From contig NC_061138.1 in the NCBI RefSeq assembly GCF_905220365.1, positions 4,975,814-5,039,813 on the forward strand: DNA of 64,000 nucleotides, written 5' to 3'. This stretch comes from Vanessa cardui (lineage: Eukaryota; Arthropoda; Insecta; Lepidoptera; Nymphalidae). Each line of letters starts with the position of its first letter. Within the stretch, counting starts at the first letter, position 1. The position numbers and the translations under genes are program-made. The notes beneath the pieces are model-generated. The model did not search any database. It was not told the origin of the DNA and saw only the letters and a program-made list of their open reading frames with translations. Below are positions 47,952 through 59,679 of this stretch, in pieces.

Positions 47952-48555
47952 TCAAAATATTGGTATATATTATAAATATATATTACCAGTTCTATAATCG
48001 TACTAATTTGAAAAAGTGTTTGATATAAAACATTTACGTAAGTCTGATCGTAAGTGATTGGTAATTATATTTTTTTTTATTATGCACAATCGATCTTTAT
48101 GATATGAGTTGTTATGTCCCATATTCCAATTTTTACACTGGGTCACTAACCTTTAAACGTCAAATTCAAATACATAAAGACGTTCCATTTTATATGGTAT
48201 TAAAATAAATAAATGAATGTAAGAATGAATTGAATGGAATATTCCATGCGTGAAACCTTCGTATATCGATGATACAGTCAATTTCTTGGCTCATCTATAG
48301 AATAATTTTTATTATATTTGTAATATATCCAGAACACATTTCACTTTACAATACATTCTCAATACCATTTCAATCGAGGATTTTCCTTCGATAAAATCGA
48401 CAGCACACCTCAAGAGAATACAAAGAAATTTATACATTCGAGTCGGTATATCACTGGATTGAAATAGTAATACCACTGTAGACAGAGCGGGTTACGATAG
48501 ATTTACATTTAAAAAATCTTGCACTGAAACCAGATAAAAATCTATCGCTATGATT
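47952..48555. other. No gene; family A scrap near 48110-48165
   Basis: GTTATGTCCCATATTCCAATTTTTACACTGGGTCACTAAC-type sequence (48107-48150) is a decayed family A piece. The rest is plain. Confidence 0.35.
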
Positions 48556-48776
48556 ACAGCTGATTCATGTGCTTAATACTTAATTTGTCTGTATAATTCA
48601 TCTAGTGCTCAGCGATGAAGGAAAACATCGTAAAGAAACCTGCATGTGACAAATTTCACAGAAATTCTGCCACATGTGTATTCCACCAACCTGTATTGGA
48701 ACAGCGTGGTGGAATATATTCCAAACATTCTCCTCAAAGGGAGAGGAGGCCTATAGCTTTGTTGTTGTTGTTGTTG
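48556..48776 (+). repeat. tRNA-derived SINE (family B), 5'-truncated
   Basis: It starts in mid-body (AGCTGATTCATGTGCTTAAT), so the tRNA head is absent, and ends in (TTG)n. TATGATT occurs at both borders, a likely 7-bp target duplication. 5' truncation indicates target-primed reverse transcription. Confidence 0.82.
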
Positions 48777-48860
48777 TTATGATTGGGGTTTTTATTTGCC
48801 TATGAATTTATTTTTACGCGTCATTTTATAAAAACAATCAATTGATATGGATATTATTAT

Positions 48861-49074
48861 AAATATAAATAAATAAACATCACATACATTACTCCGATCC
48901 CAATGTAAGTAGCTAAAGCACTTGTGCTATGGAAAATCAAAAATAACGATGGTACCACAAACACCCAGACCCAAGACAACATAGAAAACTAATGAACTTG
49001 TTCAACATCGACTCGACCGGGGATCGAACCCGAGACCTCAAAGCGGCTTACCACTGCGACGACGGAGATCGTCA
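48861..49074 (-). repeat. tRNA-headed SINE (family C) with the best-preserved head
   Basis: On the minus strand, CGCAGTGGTAAGCCGCTTTG (A-box region) and GGTCTCGGGTTCGATCCCCGG (B box) form a convincing tRNA-like half. The body (GTCTTGGGTCTGGGTGTTTG) and tail (TCGGAGTAATGTATGTGATG) follow. The head differs from the GACGACCTCCGTGGTCG type of other copies. Confidence 0.8.
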
Positions 49075-50019
49075 ATAAAGTATCTTACAAAAAGTTCAGT
49101 AGAGTTTGTAAAGGACCCAGTACTGGACAACAACTGATTTTCTTGATAACGAGGTTTGTAGTTTTTTACACCACGCTCGTCCATTTGATTCATTAATGTC
49201 GCAAATTCTACTTGCATTATTAATTATTGATGCGTAGTTTTGCACTACCGGGAATTCGTATTCGATTTTGATGCTTCATTATAATATTCGAACATTCCAT
49301 CCGCCTTTTGTTTCGTAAACTGAGATTATAAAATATAATATCTGTATATTAAAGAGCATAAAATTAATTGATAATTATATAAGATAAATGAAAAAATAAT
49401 CAAATATTTTTGATAAAACACAACAGGCTCTGCAAATAATATGTATTTCTTCCAATTACATAGAGATCTGCGATTCGGTACGTAACCTCAGAATGACCAC
49501 ACACGACCTATTTCTAGGCGATGTCTAATCCACTTCATAACCCTATTCAGGACAGCGTGATACGAAAGTAATTACGCAAGCCGAAAAAAATGTTAGACCT
49601 CAAAGTAGTCATGACATGACTGTCATGTCATGTAAATATTACAACATATATATACCTACTATCTAAATAGCGTGCAGAATTTATAAATTATAAAAATAAC
49701 GTAACTTATAACCCACGTTTCTCAAAGAAGAAATAATGAGTTCATATATCCATAGTTAGACCAATGAATTATTTTTAATTGTAAATTTTTCCTCAGACTT
49801 AAATTGTAATACTACTGGTAATGAAAACATGCAGGCACACTCAAAAACATGGACACAAACATACACGAACATGAATTATATGGAATTATAAATTTAACAA
49901 TACAGAAACTTAAAAAAATGTAAAATTTAACAATTGCCTTATCTGTGAGAATTAATACTTAATGGATAATTTTAGGTATGCACATTCTTATACTCCTCAT
50001 GATAGTAACTTGTAAACTT
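49075..50019. other. No gene recognised
   Basis: A cluster of CATGACATGACTGTCATGTC occurs at 49610-49634. Otherwise plain. Confidence 0.4.
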
Positions 50020-50130
50020 GACGACCTCGTTAGTTTAGGTCTGGATCTAGCTTGATATAAGGTCACAGATCTCGAGGTTCGAGGTTCAAACCCCCTAGGT
50101 ACAAAATTATTGGGTTCGTACGACGTCGCA
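50020..50130 (+). repeat. tRNA-headed SINE fragment of a third type
   Basis: GACGACCTCGTTAGTTTAGG, then GAGGTTCAAACCCCCTAGG (B box) and AAAATTATTGGGTTCGTACGAC. The AATTATTGGGTT body block differs from families B and C. The copy is 3'-incomplete. No tRNA cloverleaf can be closed. Confidence 0.6.
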
Positions 50131-50496
50131 ATCGACTAGTATACATTTATATTTGTATATCACCATATAACATACATTGCAATTGATCTCTTATTTCAAA
50201 ATAATAAAAAAATTGGAAGTTTTAATTGTATTTCAGTAAACTTTGGTCATTATCAAAGAATTTATTCACTGGTTCGCATCAAAGTAACTTAAGAACAGTC
50301 TATTGGGCCTTTGATCTTTAAAAAATAAATAAAAATTGATCGCATCTCAGTGGAAACATTAGTACTTAATCATAAATCTAAATGTGCTTGCGCTAATCAA
50401 CTCCTTACTTCGCAGCTGGACTTAATTTGTCTGAACATTTCACACTGCACAGTGCAGTCCTATAAAGGGCCGTGTTCAATCGTTTTTATCTTCCTC
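50131..50496. other. No gene recognised
   Basis: AT-rich spacer. Confidence 0.4.
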
Positions 50497-50980
50497 AACC
50501 GACTTCAAAAATGAGGAGGTTATCAATACATCTTTATTTATTTTTTTTTACGTTTGTTACCTCATAACTTTTAACTAGGTCGACCGATTTTGATAATATC
50601 CGTTTGAAAGAAACTAGCTTTGCTTTGCCGTGTGGTCCCATTTTAATTTAAACCAGTTCTAACGTGAAAACTATATAAGTCTTAAATTTGCATTATGTTT
50701 GTGCGCGATAAACAACGGAACAACTAAAAATAGCGCCAACCAATTTTGATGATTCTTAATTTATTATAAAGGATATACTTCAAGGTGAAGTAAGTGGAAG
50801 TTTGGTAAGGTTCTGAGCATAGGATCCATGACAGCGGCTTCAAATATAACAATAACTATGACTACGTTATAATATTTACTAATATTTTTCATTTCATTTT
50901 ACTCAGGAGGACTCTTAAAATATGTTGAATACGCCATTATTTTTCTTACTTTTTAGTGCCTATTTATTTTGAAGTCGGTT
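50497..50980. mobile_element. MITE J with 14-bp terminal inverted repeats
   Basis: AACCGACTTCAAAA at 50497-50510 and TTTTGAAGTCGGTT at 50967-50980 are perfect inverted repeats. The 484-bp interior has no open frame; it contains TAACTTTTAACTAGGTCGACC, a block I recall in lepidopteran copies of this element. The target duplication is unclear, so no superfamily is claimed. Confidence 0.75.
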
Positions 50981-52527
50981 ATTCTTTTTGTTAATTTTTT
51001 TATTTATAAGCATAGCAGTAAGCTATCCCGACTTCAGATAGGAGGCAATTTGTAAAAAAAAACGCCTCTCATTTTCTATAAAGATGTTATTTAATAAAAT
51101 TTATCAATAGATATCATTTATAATATGTTTTTCGTTGGACATAATTTGGAAAATTTGATATATACTAAATAAATTATTCTTATGATAGAAAAAGAAGGTG
51201 ATTTTTTTATAAATAACTTTTTCTGGTTATAAATTTTATGTATATAATATATTAAGAAATTATAATCTTATTTTGGAACTTTTAGTCGCTTAATAAAATA
51301 TCAATCTTGCCTGAGTATTATACATACATACTGATTTTGATTTCCTTTTTGGGCGCTAACTATATAATCTTAGATATTATATCTCATTCTACACTTGGCA
51401 AGTAGGTAATATATTATGCTTATTCCTTCCAATCCAACACAGCAATACATAGACTGTCCACTAGTTCCTATCACGTGATAGAATAAAATCCGCTGATTGT
51501 TGTCAAAAAAAAAAATACAATTAAAAATAGTTGTACATTTTTAAGCTTACACGAAAATAAAACTGGCGTTCCATAGACAGGTGTGCGATAAGTATAATTA
51601 CAGTTATCGAGCCAGTTCACGGTTCGTCAACTTATGGATAAAATTCACAATAAGGCGATAATAGAGTTCAGTTAACTCTTTTCGCTACATTTTTATGTAT
51701 ATTTATTTTACCTCATTGAAAGCTTGATATAAAATAAAATTGTATTCGTAAATTGTAAACATGTTTATTAAATAATAAATATTTATCGTCCCATATTTTT
51801 ATGTAGTATTGGGAATTCAAATTAGGGACAATAAATTTTATTATCATTTATAGTGAAATAAAATAAACTTTAATAAAAATAAGAAGTGTCAAGAGACACT
51901 AGACTAATAGACACTATATTATGTGTTAAATAACAGGCTTTATTTAATTTTTATAGAAAATAAAAACTAAAGTCAAAATGAATACGAAAAAACATTAAAA
52001 GTCATATTTTTTATTTTTTTATTTTAATTAAGCTGATAAAATAAATATTCTACTTCATTTTAATTATTAAATGATATTTTACCTCACTATTCAGGTAATT
52101 TTATTCTATTACCTCATGTAAAATTTACACTAAAACTATAAACCAATTGCATATATAAACATAAAAACCGATAATGGTTATAAACAGTACCCGTAAACAA
52201 AATAGTTGTGGTATGTTATCTGCTATTTAACAATGAATTATAAATTAACAATCGTATATATATATACTATAAGTACATCTAATATATTTTATCTTTTATC
52301 AATACATTTCGATTCTAACGGATAGTGATTTGATGATGTGACTAAATACGTTGATACAAACCAATTAGAAAAATACACCAGTCTTTTAAATATATGTCAG
52401 TTGATTACTGATTCTAGTCAGTTTATCTAGTGTGGTAACATCTTCTCATTAGTCACTCAACCAACGGGTGGGTAAGTTAGTGTAGCAACAGGTAACCGGT
52501 GATAGCAGATGAAAAATATCTTATTTC
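50981..52527. other. 1.5 kb with nothing recognised
   Basis: Very AT-rich, many T/A runs. No repeat family or gene signal seen. Confidence 0.45.
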
Positions 52528-52757
52528 GACGACCCTGTAGTTGAGTAGTGTGTACACCAGTTTTCACGGCTACTTCGAGGTCCCGGATTCGATTCCTGGC
52601 CGAGTGTATGTAGAAAAAATTCATTAGTTTTCGATGTTGTGTTGGGTGTTTGTGGTACCGTCGTTATTTCTATTCTTCCAAAAACAAGTGCTTTAGCTAC
52701 TTTCATTGGGTACAGATTTATGTGTGTGATATTGCCTAATATTTATTTATATATTTA
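52528..52757 (+). repeat. tRNA-headed SINE (family C)
   Basis: GACGACCCTGTAGTTGAGTAG, GAGGTCCCGGATTCGATTCC (B box), GTGTTTGTGGTACCGTCG, and a decayed tail followed by (TTTA)n. The overlapping frames 52521 and 52639 are shadows. Confidence 0.8.
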
Positions 52758-54487
52758 TTTATTACCAGAAAATGTTAAAATAAATTTTAAACAAATTTGT
52801 GCGCGCAGGCAGACAACTCACAGCTGTAAAAATTATATATCACATATTATATCTATGATAATAGTTAATGTAGTTGCAATTGATCCAGTATGTAATACGC
52901 TTAATCTAAAATGTACATCAGATATCGAGATCATAGAGGTCACTTTGCGTAATTGCTGATAAGTTGCTAATTATTATGACTTAGCTTAACACCTTTGAGT
53001 GACAAATTACTAACAGTTCCCTTGTCAATGTCATGAGAATGTACTTTGATATGATATCCGTGATCATAACATATCGTTACAGTATATTTTAAAAATATAA
53101 TGAAATATAAGATTTGTTTTTGCATTCATTCTTGGTCTGGTAATTCTTGGATTTGCTTACCAATTTTTCGTTATAAGAACGGATGGGTTCTTACCTACTT
53201 AAAAAATATTTGAAACATATTTATGGTGTAATAATTATCTTTATAACATATAATGTCCGTATACGTTGCAGCGGCAAACATTTTAGATGTAGGTATTTGT
53301 ATATCCATTACTTAAAATATATTTTAGTACTGAACAGCATTTTTTTTCATTTTATGTGTTTTACATGTCTGTAATAATAGTCGCTTTGTTACCCAGTGTA
53401 ATAAAAGTAGAAAGGATATAAAACATCTATTTTCAATATTCGAAGCTCATTGGTCAATATCAATAGTGACCACTTATCATCAGGCGGTAAAACTGTAAGC
53501 AATGACCGCATCCGCAATCCCATTTCCAAGTATACAAAAAATATTGTAATATAAACGGTCGGTACGAAGGAGTATCTATATATTAATAAAGATTAAAAAA
53601 AGTGAAGTGTACAATCCACTTTACTTTCCTAATAAACTATCTTAGCTTCGTTCCTTTTGTCGATTATTAATAACAGAAGATTGCTCTCGTCTGGCAATTT
53701 TTCAATGAGTCGTTCAAGACTTTAAGTAAAGCTAATCGTAGGAAAGACAATGGATCGTTTCTTTTTATTACACAGAAGATTTATAAAGCAATTTTTTTCA
53801 ATTAAATTGTAAGCGTAAACGTCATTTATGTAATTAATAATAATATGTTAATAATATATTTTGTGTCACAGTATACCTATATATAATATGTATAAAAGAA
53901 AAAATACAACCCACTAATTATAATGAGGTTGCAGGTTCCATATAAAGTGTAGATATCCGTTAAGAACAAATTTTAGGGAACCCGTAACCCGTACCCTTGT
54001 ACCCGTAAGGAAATAAAATGTAAAATGGAATTTTGTGTTTTATAAATTTCACAATACAAAACTGAAAGTTCATGTAGTAATTTGTATACTTAAATACGCG
54101 TTCGTTCAAAGAGATAAATTCAATCAAGTTTAAAAAGATGTTTTTTCGAATTTAAATGAATTTTATGTAAAACCATTATTAATTCAACTTTAATATATTT
54201 TTGAAAAAAAAAATATATTTTATTACAGAATAATCCATAGCGAGCAGCGACAATGATTTACGTATTTTATTTTAAGAGAAATGACTATTAACGTTTTTAT
54301 TTATATACGAAATCGCCTGAAGGTAATTCAAATTGACCGGGATCATTCAGAACCATAAAAGGATAAAGTATTTAAAAATCGAAAACGATAGAAATATTTC
54401 TATTTTCTATAATAGAGGTTGAATGATCCGTTGATTTCAGGTTTTTCATTTTCATTCAGACAAGTTTTGAAACTGGACGAACTTTTT
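52758..54487. other. 1.7 kb with no gene; family A scrap at 53455-53500
   Basis: AGTGACCACTTATCATCAGGCGG at about 53466-53488 is a family A 3' fragment. The rest is AT-rich and unrecognised, including the frame 53183-53374. Confidence 0.4.
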
Positions 54488-54755
54488 TTATGGTATTGGT
54501 AAGCGGATGGGCAACTGGGCTACTTGATAAGTGATCACCAATGCCCATAGACATTGGAGCTGGACGTAATTCCAATTATTTCAAAGATAACCAATGTGTC
54601 ATCAACGTTCGTAAAGAATGTTATGTCCATTATGCTGCAGTAATACTTGTTCAGTCGCTCTTTAAACTAGAGCCTAATAATACTAAGTATACGCAGCCAG
54701 TATAATATATAACAATTTTGTTGGCTCAAACATCTACCACCAAGTACACACCACC
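54488..54755 (-). repeat. Family A retroposon, old and diverged
   Basis: TGATAAGTGATCACCAATGCCC, AGAATGTTATGTCCATTATG and CATCTACCACCAAGTAC occur in family order, with many changes and a T-run at the left, so sense is minus. Confidence 0.7.
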
Positions 54756-55469
54756 AGTGTTGCCATACCTGCTCCAAGAATAGAGCGAAAAACCGCTGGT
54801 TTACTCCTGATTTTTTTCTAGTTGTATAAGATCACCGTCCCTTCAAATTATGATAGTCTACAGCAAATATAAATCACCATATATCCTGTAATATATCTTG
54901 AATGGATGTTTATTTTGCGTTGAGAATAACCACTATGACCTATATCGGTCAGGAGAACATTATCTAGTATATTGCGCTCATACGATCTATTCAAGAATAT
55001 ATCATAATTTTGCTAGATATCATTACAAATAGAAATAACAGAAATTTATTTAAACACCTAAGCCTTGTCGATGTTTAGTCTACTGTCTATGATATCACAT
55101 TATTTTATTATATTATAAATATATTACAGTTAAAAGAAAGATATAATAAATATAAACATAATTGATGAAACGATCACAATTAATAAAATTTAATTTAGAT
55201 TCAATAAGAAATAATTAAAAAGAGTAAATAAATTACCAACTAATTTGAACTCCTACAAGCTATGTTAGAATAATTAGTTATTCCTTGCATTATTCATGTA
55301 CATTAGTCATTCATAGCTGTTTGAAATTAATAGAAAACGCTAATTTAGCGTGCGATATTGTTTTTTTTATTGTTTACTCGTTTTATTAAATCTTCAAAGA
55401 CTAAACTCGTGTGCCTTTGTTTAATTTTAATAAAATTAAACATTTTATATATAATTAAAAATCGTCAAT
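54756..55469. other. No gene recognised
   Basis: AT-rich spacer. Confidence 0.4.
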
Positions 55470-55540
55470 AACGCAACGGTTTGAGGTCTGTCTAACGATT
55501 TATAAAGTCGCAGGATCGATTCTGGCCTTGGCAGAAAGCT
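55470..55540 (+). repeat. tRNA-like SINE head fragment
   Basis: CGCAACGGTTTGAGG is followed about 30 bp later by a B-box-like GCAGGATCGATTCTGGCC. There is no SINE body. Confidence 0.4.
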
Positions 55541-55812
55541 TAGGATTAAACAATTGTGTTGTACAGTTAAGTAGGTATATTTCATTCTTTCGTTCGTATT
55601 GCAATTTCTCTTTTAGGAGAAATAGATACATATATGTTAGTATAAACAAAATACATTACACTTTACAATCGTCTTCCATTGAAGTCTTCATTCCCTCATC
55701 GATCTTATCTTTTCCCATGTGGATGCTATACCGTTACTAAGAAAGTTTCCACTCTTTTCAGCTTCATTTTACACTTCATACACGAAGTAAATAATGAATT
55801 GCAGTGATAGAT
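55541..55812. other. Unrecognised spacer
   Basis: A short open frame here has no recognisable feature. Confidence 0.35.
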
Positions 55813-55986
55813 GACGACCTCCGTGGTCGAGTAGTATATGCACCGGATTTCATGGGTCACTCCGAGGTCCTGATTTCGATTCCCAGCCGAATTTATGTAG
55901 AAATAGTTCCTTATTTTCTATGTTGTCTTGGGTCTGGGTGTTTGTGGTACCATCGTTCCTGTTTTTCCATAACACAAGTGCACAAG
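55813..55986 (+). repeat. tRNA-headed SINE (family C), 3'-truncated
   Basis: GACGACCTCCGTGGTCGAGTAG to CATAACACAAGTGC. It stops short of the usual CTTTAGCTACTTACATTGGG tail, directly against the next copy. Confidence 0.82.
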
Positions 55987-55987
55987 T

Positions 55988-56161
55988 TGACGACCTCCGT
56001 CGAGTGGTGTGTACATCGGTTTTCATGGGTGCGCCACTCCTAGATCCCGGGTTCGATTCCCGGTCTTGGGTATTCGTGGTATCGTCGTTTCTTCTGATTT
56101 TTGATATCACAAGTGCTTTAACTACTTACATTGGGATTAGAGTAATGTATGTGTTGTTAAA
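55988..56161 (+). repeat. tRNA-headed SINE (family C), tandem partner
   Basis: GACGACCTCCGTCGAGTGG, GATCCCGGGTTCGATTCCCGG (perfect B box) and the tail GGGATTAGAGTAATGTATGTG. About 40 bp of the body (the GTAGAAAAAGTTCATTAG block) is deleted. It lies only 18 bp upstream of the ATG of the cysteine-rich peptide. Confidence 0.85.
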
Positions 56162-56179
56162 TCAAGCAACGATTTCACA

Positions 56180-56377
56180 ATGATCAAGATTGCTTATCCC
56201 GCATTAATTGCCATTGCTTTCGCAGCAAGCACAGGTCAATATATACAGTTCGGTTTGACCTGCCGTGTTGTTCAGTCACGTATACCCTGCTGTCGTTGTA
56301 AATGTTCGGCCGTGTCTTGTAATATAATATCAAGTCTGTGTGCGGATGACGAACACAACATCGGACGTAAATGTTGA
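56180..56377 (+). CDS. Putative secreted cysteine-rich peptide (65 residues)
   Basis: The frame starts MIKIAYPALIAIAFAASTG, a good signal peptide: lysine, a hydrophobic core at about residues 5-16, and small residues before a likely cut near residue 19. The mature part of about 46 residues has eight cysteines, at residues 28, 37, 38, 40, 42, 47, 54 and 65, with a CCRCKC cluster and a C-terminal cysteine, enough for four disulphides. Composition is GC-richer than the flanks. The start codon has a favourable CACA context. No intron or canonical AATAAA is visible nearby, so it is either a single-exon gene, the last exon of one, or a retrocopy. A SINE ends 18 bp before the ATG. I do not recognise the family; no function is assigned. 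A chance frame with both features is unlikely. Confidence 0.55.
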   Translation: MIKIAYPALIAIAFAASTGQYIQFGLTCRVVQSRIPCCRCKCSAVSCNIISSLCADDEHNIGRKC

Positions 56378-56554
56378 ATTAGCTACTTGATACTTGTTTT
56401 GTTTACCTCAAAAATATATTTGACTTTTTGAAATGTCTTGCTTATTTTAGGTTCAAATAACATATGTCACCCAGTTTACTCGATTCAGATATTCGTTTCT
56501 ATAATTGGTTATTGGTTATTATGCTACAGGAACATTTTTTTTATTGTATTAATG
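56378..56554. other. Region downstream of the peptide
   Basis: No clear polyadenylation signal; AT-rich. Confidence 0.35.
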
Positions 56555-56630
56555 TGAGAGACGAGAGGTTGTAGTTTTTATGTGAATCTTAAACCGAAGA
56601 ATGCAAGTTCAAATCCGGCGATAATTTTTT
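56555..56630 (+). repeat. tRNA-like SINE head fragment
   Basis: GAGACGAGAGGTTGTAG...GCAAGTTCAAATCCGGCG has an A/B box arrangement; no SINE body follows. Confidence 0.35.
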
Positions 56631-57539
56631 CTTGTAGTTTTTGTGTTTATTCCAATTCCGGATATATTTTTTTCATATGTGTATCAAATAATGAGTCAAT
56701 TCCATTAACTTTTTTCATTATCTTGTGTTAATTACCTTCATCAAAAATATATAGATAGGTTTGATTAAAAATGATAATCTCAATACGACTTTTGCCTTTC
56801 GAGAAATTTGTGGACAAACCGACATACAGTAAATTCTAACTTATCATTATAATATAATTAAATTTTAACAATGTTACATATATACATGTTTAACTGATAA
56901 CCTCCTTTTTAAACGTCGGTTAACAAAACACTATCATCAAACTACACCGGATTTCAACACGGAAGTTAAGGTAGCAGTTAAAAGTACTTAGTAAGTTTAG
57001 TAGTTCAAACGTAATCAATTACAAACAGTTGACATATCACTACACTCTCATATATCTTCGGAAAGCAATTACAAAGTGATAACAAACTATAATTTAATCA
57101 TCGGAACGTATCCACACTTATCGCAAGAAACTAGTAGTCGTGACACGAAGCGAATATTGATTACAGAATAAGGAATCTAGTCCAATGGGAGGAATGTGAT
57201 TACGGCTTGATTTGTCGCTAATAATTTCTCTACGAACTGTTGACACGATAACTTCACGTTTTGTTAATAATATGCTAGATCGTCTTTTGTTTATTCGAGA
57301 AGAACAAAATTATCGTCGCCGTTTTAGCGATTAAATAATTAAATAAGGCTTCTTGTGCTTCTTGAACGTGACTGAACTATATATTTAAAAAAATAAAGAG
57401 TATTCTGATTTCATTTGAGTCGATTATTACATTGATACTACTGATAACGCCATCTTTTTCATAATATACTATGTCGATGTAATAAAATATTTGCGTAACA
57501 AATTACTTGTGGTAGTTGATTTTTTTTTTGTTAAATTGA
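56631..57539. other. No gene recognised
   Basis: AT-rich spacer. Confidence 0.4.
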
Positions 57540-57745
57540 CAGGTGGACGGATGGTAAGTGGTCACCACCGCCTTCAGACATTGGCGCTGTAAGAAATAAC
57601 CATACCTTACTTCGCATCGAAGATAATATGATACGTCCCTGGTACCTTTTGCTTCACTAAACGGCAGTATATTATTAAGTAGAATAACTAATGTGTCGAT
57701 GTTAAATATCCAGATTTGTACTACTACCACCGAGTGTATAACTAA
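57540..57745 (-). repeat. Family A retroposon, diverged
   Basis: GGTGGACGGATGGTAAGTGG, GGCGCTGTAAGAAATAACC and ACTACTACCACCGAGTG occur in order, with a T-run at the left (57521-57531). The minus frame 57503-57730 is a shadow. Confidence 0.72.
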
Positions 57746-58135
57746 ACTGATATCAAAATCAGAACATCAACAAAGACAAAACAACTTAGAATGAACTGTC
57801 AAACAAACTAAACACAATTACTACGCTTCCTCATCAATCCTATCCTGAGTGCAACAAGCAATTTCAACTATCAAGTTATATTTTATAAAAGCGTAGTGAT
57901 GACGGAACAGGATATCCCTTTCACGTCAACTCTTTAAAATAATAATGTTAGATGAAAACGTGATTATTATTGATTTCATTACTAATTAATTGACCTAACA
58001 CCTGACACATAGCCTTAACCCCTAACCCTAGAATACAGCAAGCTGTAAGTGTTTCTTGAGAATTGAAACCGGACATTAGGTGACGTTACCACATTATACT
58101 ATTCTGATGATTATCATTAACATAATAAGAGTTGT
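57746..58135. other. No gene recognised
   Basis: AT-rich spacer. Confidence 0.4.
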
Positions 58136-58332
58136 GTTCATCATCATCCTCCTGCCCTAATCCCAATTTTTATTTGGGGTATATATTCTTCTACATACTT
58201 CTCTTTCAGCCACATTGTCTTTCACACAATCCATCCATAGTTTCTTTGGTCATGCTTCTCTATATCCATCCAAGACCAGGATCAATACCTTTCTTATAAC
58301 ATAGTCCTAAATCCTTACCCATACCATGACAG
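58136..58332. repeat. Lepidopteran dispersed repeat fragment (family P)
   Basis: It begins TCATCATCATCCTCCTGCCC and continues CCCAATTTTTATTTGGGG, TACTTCTCTTTCAGCCACA and CACACAATCCATCCA. This ordered series is a common untranslated LINE-associated repeat as I recall it. It is diverged and has no open frame. Confidence 0.6.
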
Positions 58333-59375
58333 TTGTGTTATGACAAAAATAATATTATAATATATTTACACAAGTTAAAATTAGCATAGAAAACTCTTTG
58401 AAATATTACTCGTTTTGAATATGAAACAACGTAATATACATTATAAAAAGCGTTACCACTTCCGCTTATATTATTCGCATCAAACTTCAGCGAACTATTG
58501 TCTGAAGAACGAGACGTGCGCGTTATTTATAACAAAATAAGCCATTACTTCACATCTAACCCTTTACAAGCTTCAACTCAGCCAATTAGTGTTACTTTCT
58601 ATGTTAAAACGTGCTCACGGTTCGTGGCAAGAGGCAATCTATCTTGGCATGGCTACACAAATCCTGTTACTACATAGTATTGAGTCATTGCCTCAAGTTT
58701 ACACTGAATTATTATGCTAATACGTGAATTAAGGTAAACAGTTTATTATAATGCTAATCATGAACGCGTTGTTAGCTCTGACGCTGGGAGGCGATTGGGT
58801 CGATTTGAGTGGAGTTGACAGATACTGACGTAAGTCGAAATTCAACAATTTTATTCGTATAATTATCACTCTATAGCGTTTTATTAGAGTTCAGTTATGA
58901 TACTAATGGCATTCTTGGTTTTGTAATTTGATTGATAAATTTGTCATAATCTTAATAGTTGTAATTTTTAATGTCAATCAAATAAATTGCCTAATTTATC
59001 ACATTCAGATAGAATGTTTACATATATATAAAATTGCGTGAAATTAGTTTGTTATACATGTAATAATATACTACTTTTTAAGTATACTATAAGTAATATT
59101 TACAATAGATATTCTATAATTATTTAAGAGCGATAGAAATAAAAATCATATCCATATAATAAAATAAGTTTATTCGCCCGCAGCTGCTAATTTCAAAAAT
59201 CAATAGACAAAGCTTAATTAAACACTGCTAAATCACTTCCCCAGAAATTTTACTTAACGTGATCGAAGTAGTAACTTAACTGTGAAAGTTAGTAAATGAA
59301 TCCTAACTTCAATTGCTATATCATAATATCCAATAGTTACGTGTACTTCATTAAAATAATCGAGGCTATTTTACA
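58333..59375. other. 1 kb with nothing recognised
   Basis: AT-rich spacer. Confidence 0.4.
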
Positions 59376-59679
59376 TGGTGGTAGGGCTTTGTGCAAACCT
59401 GCCTGGGTAGGTACCACCCACTCATCAGATTTTCTACCGCCAAACGACAATACACAGTATTGTTGTGTTCCGGTTTGAAGGGTGAATGAGCCAGTGTAAC
59501 TACAGGCACAAGGGACATAGCATCTTAGTTCCCAAGGTTGGTGGAGCATTGACGATGTAAGGAATAGTTAATATTTCTTACAGCGTCATTGTCTATGGGT
59601 GATGATGACCACCTACCATCAGGTGGCTCATATGCTCGTCCGCCAACCTATTCCATAAAATAAAAAATAAAAAAAATAA
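59376..59679 (+). repeat. A-tailed retroposon (family A), full length in sense orientation
   Basis: It starts TGGTGGTAGGGCTTTGTGC and passes through ACTCATCAGATTTTCTACCG, GTTCCGGTTTGAAGGGTG and CATCTTAGTTCCCAAGGTTGG. It ends CGTCCGCCAACCTATTCCATAAAATAAAAAATAAAAAAAA. The 3' A-rich tail fixes the orientation of the family. No clear tRNA-like pol III boxes were found, so it may be a LINE-derived 3'-end retroposon rather than a SINE. Confidence 0.85.

Noticed and set aside
49605..49640. CATGACATGACTGTCATGTCATG cluster as a binding-site array
   Set aside because: A short simple pentamer repeat that also occurs near 28063. No further evidence of function.
50020..50110. Possible tRNA gene
   Set aside because: The B box is good but the cloverleaf does not close and a SINE-type body follows.
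55804..56183. Three overlapping open frames on both strands
   Set aside because: They translate the two family C SINEs. Only the frame starting at 56180 lies outside them.
59296..59549. Open frames on both strands over 59296-59549
   Set aside because: Both are translations of the family A retroposon.
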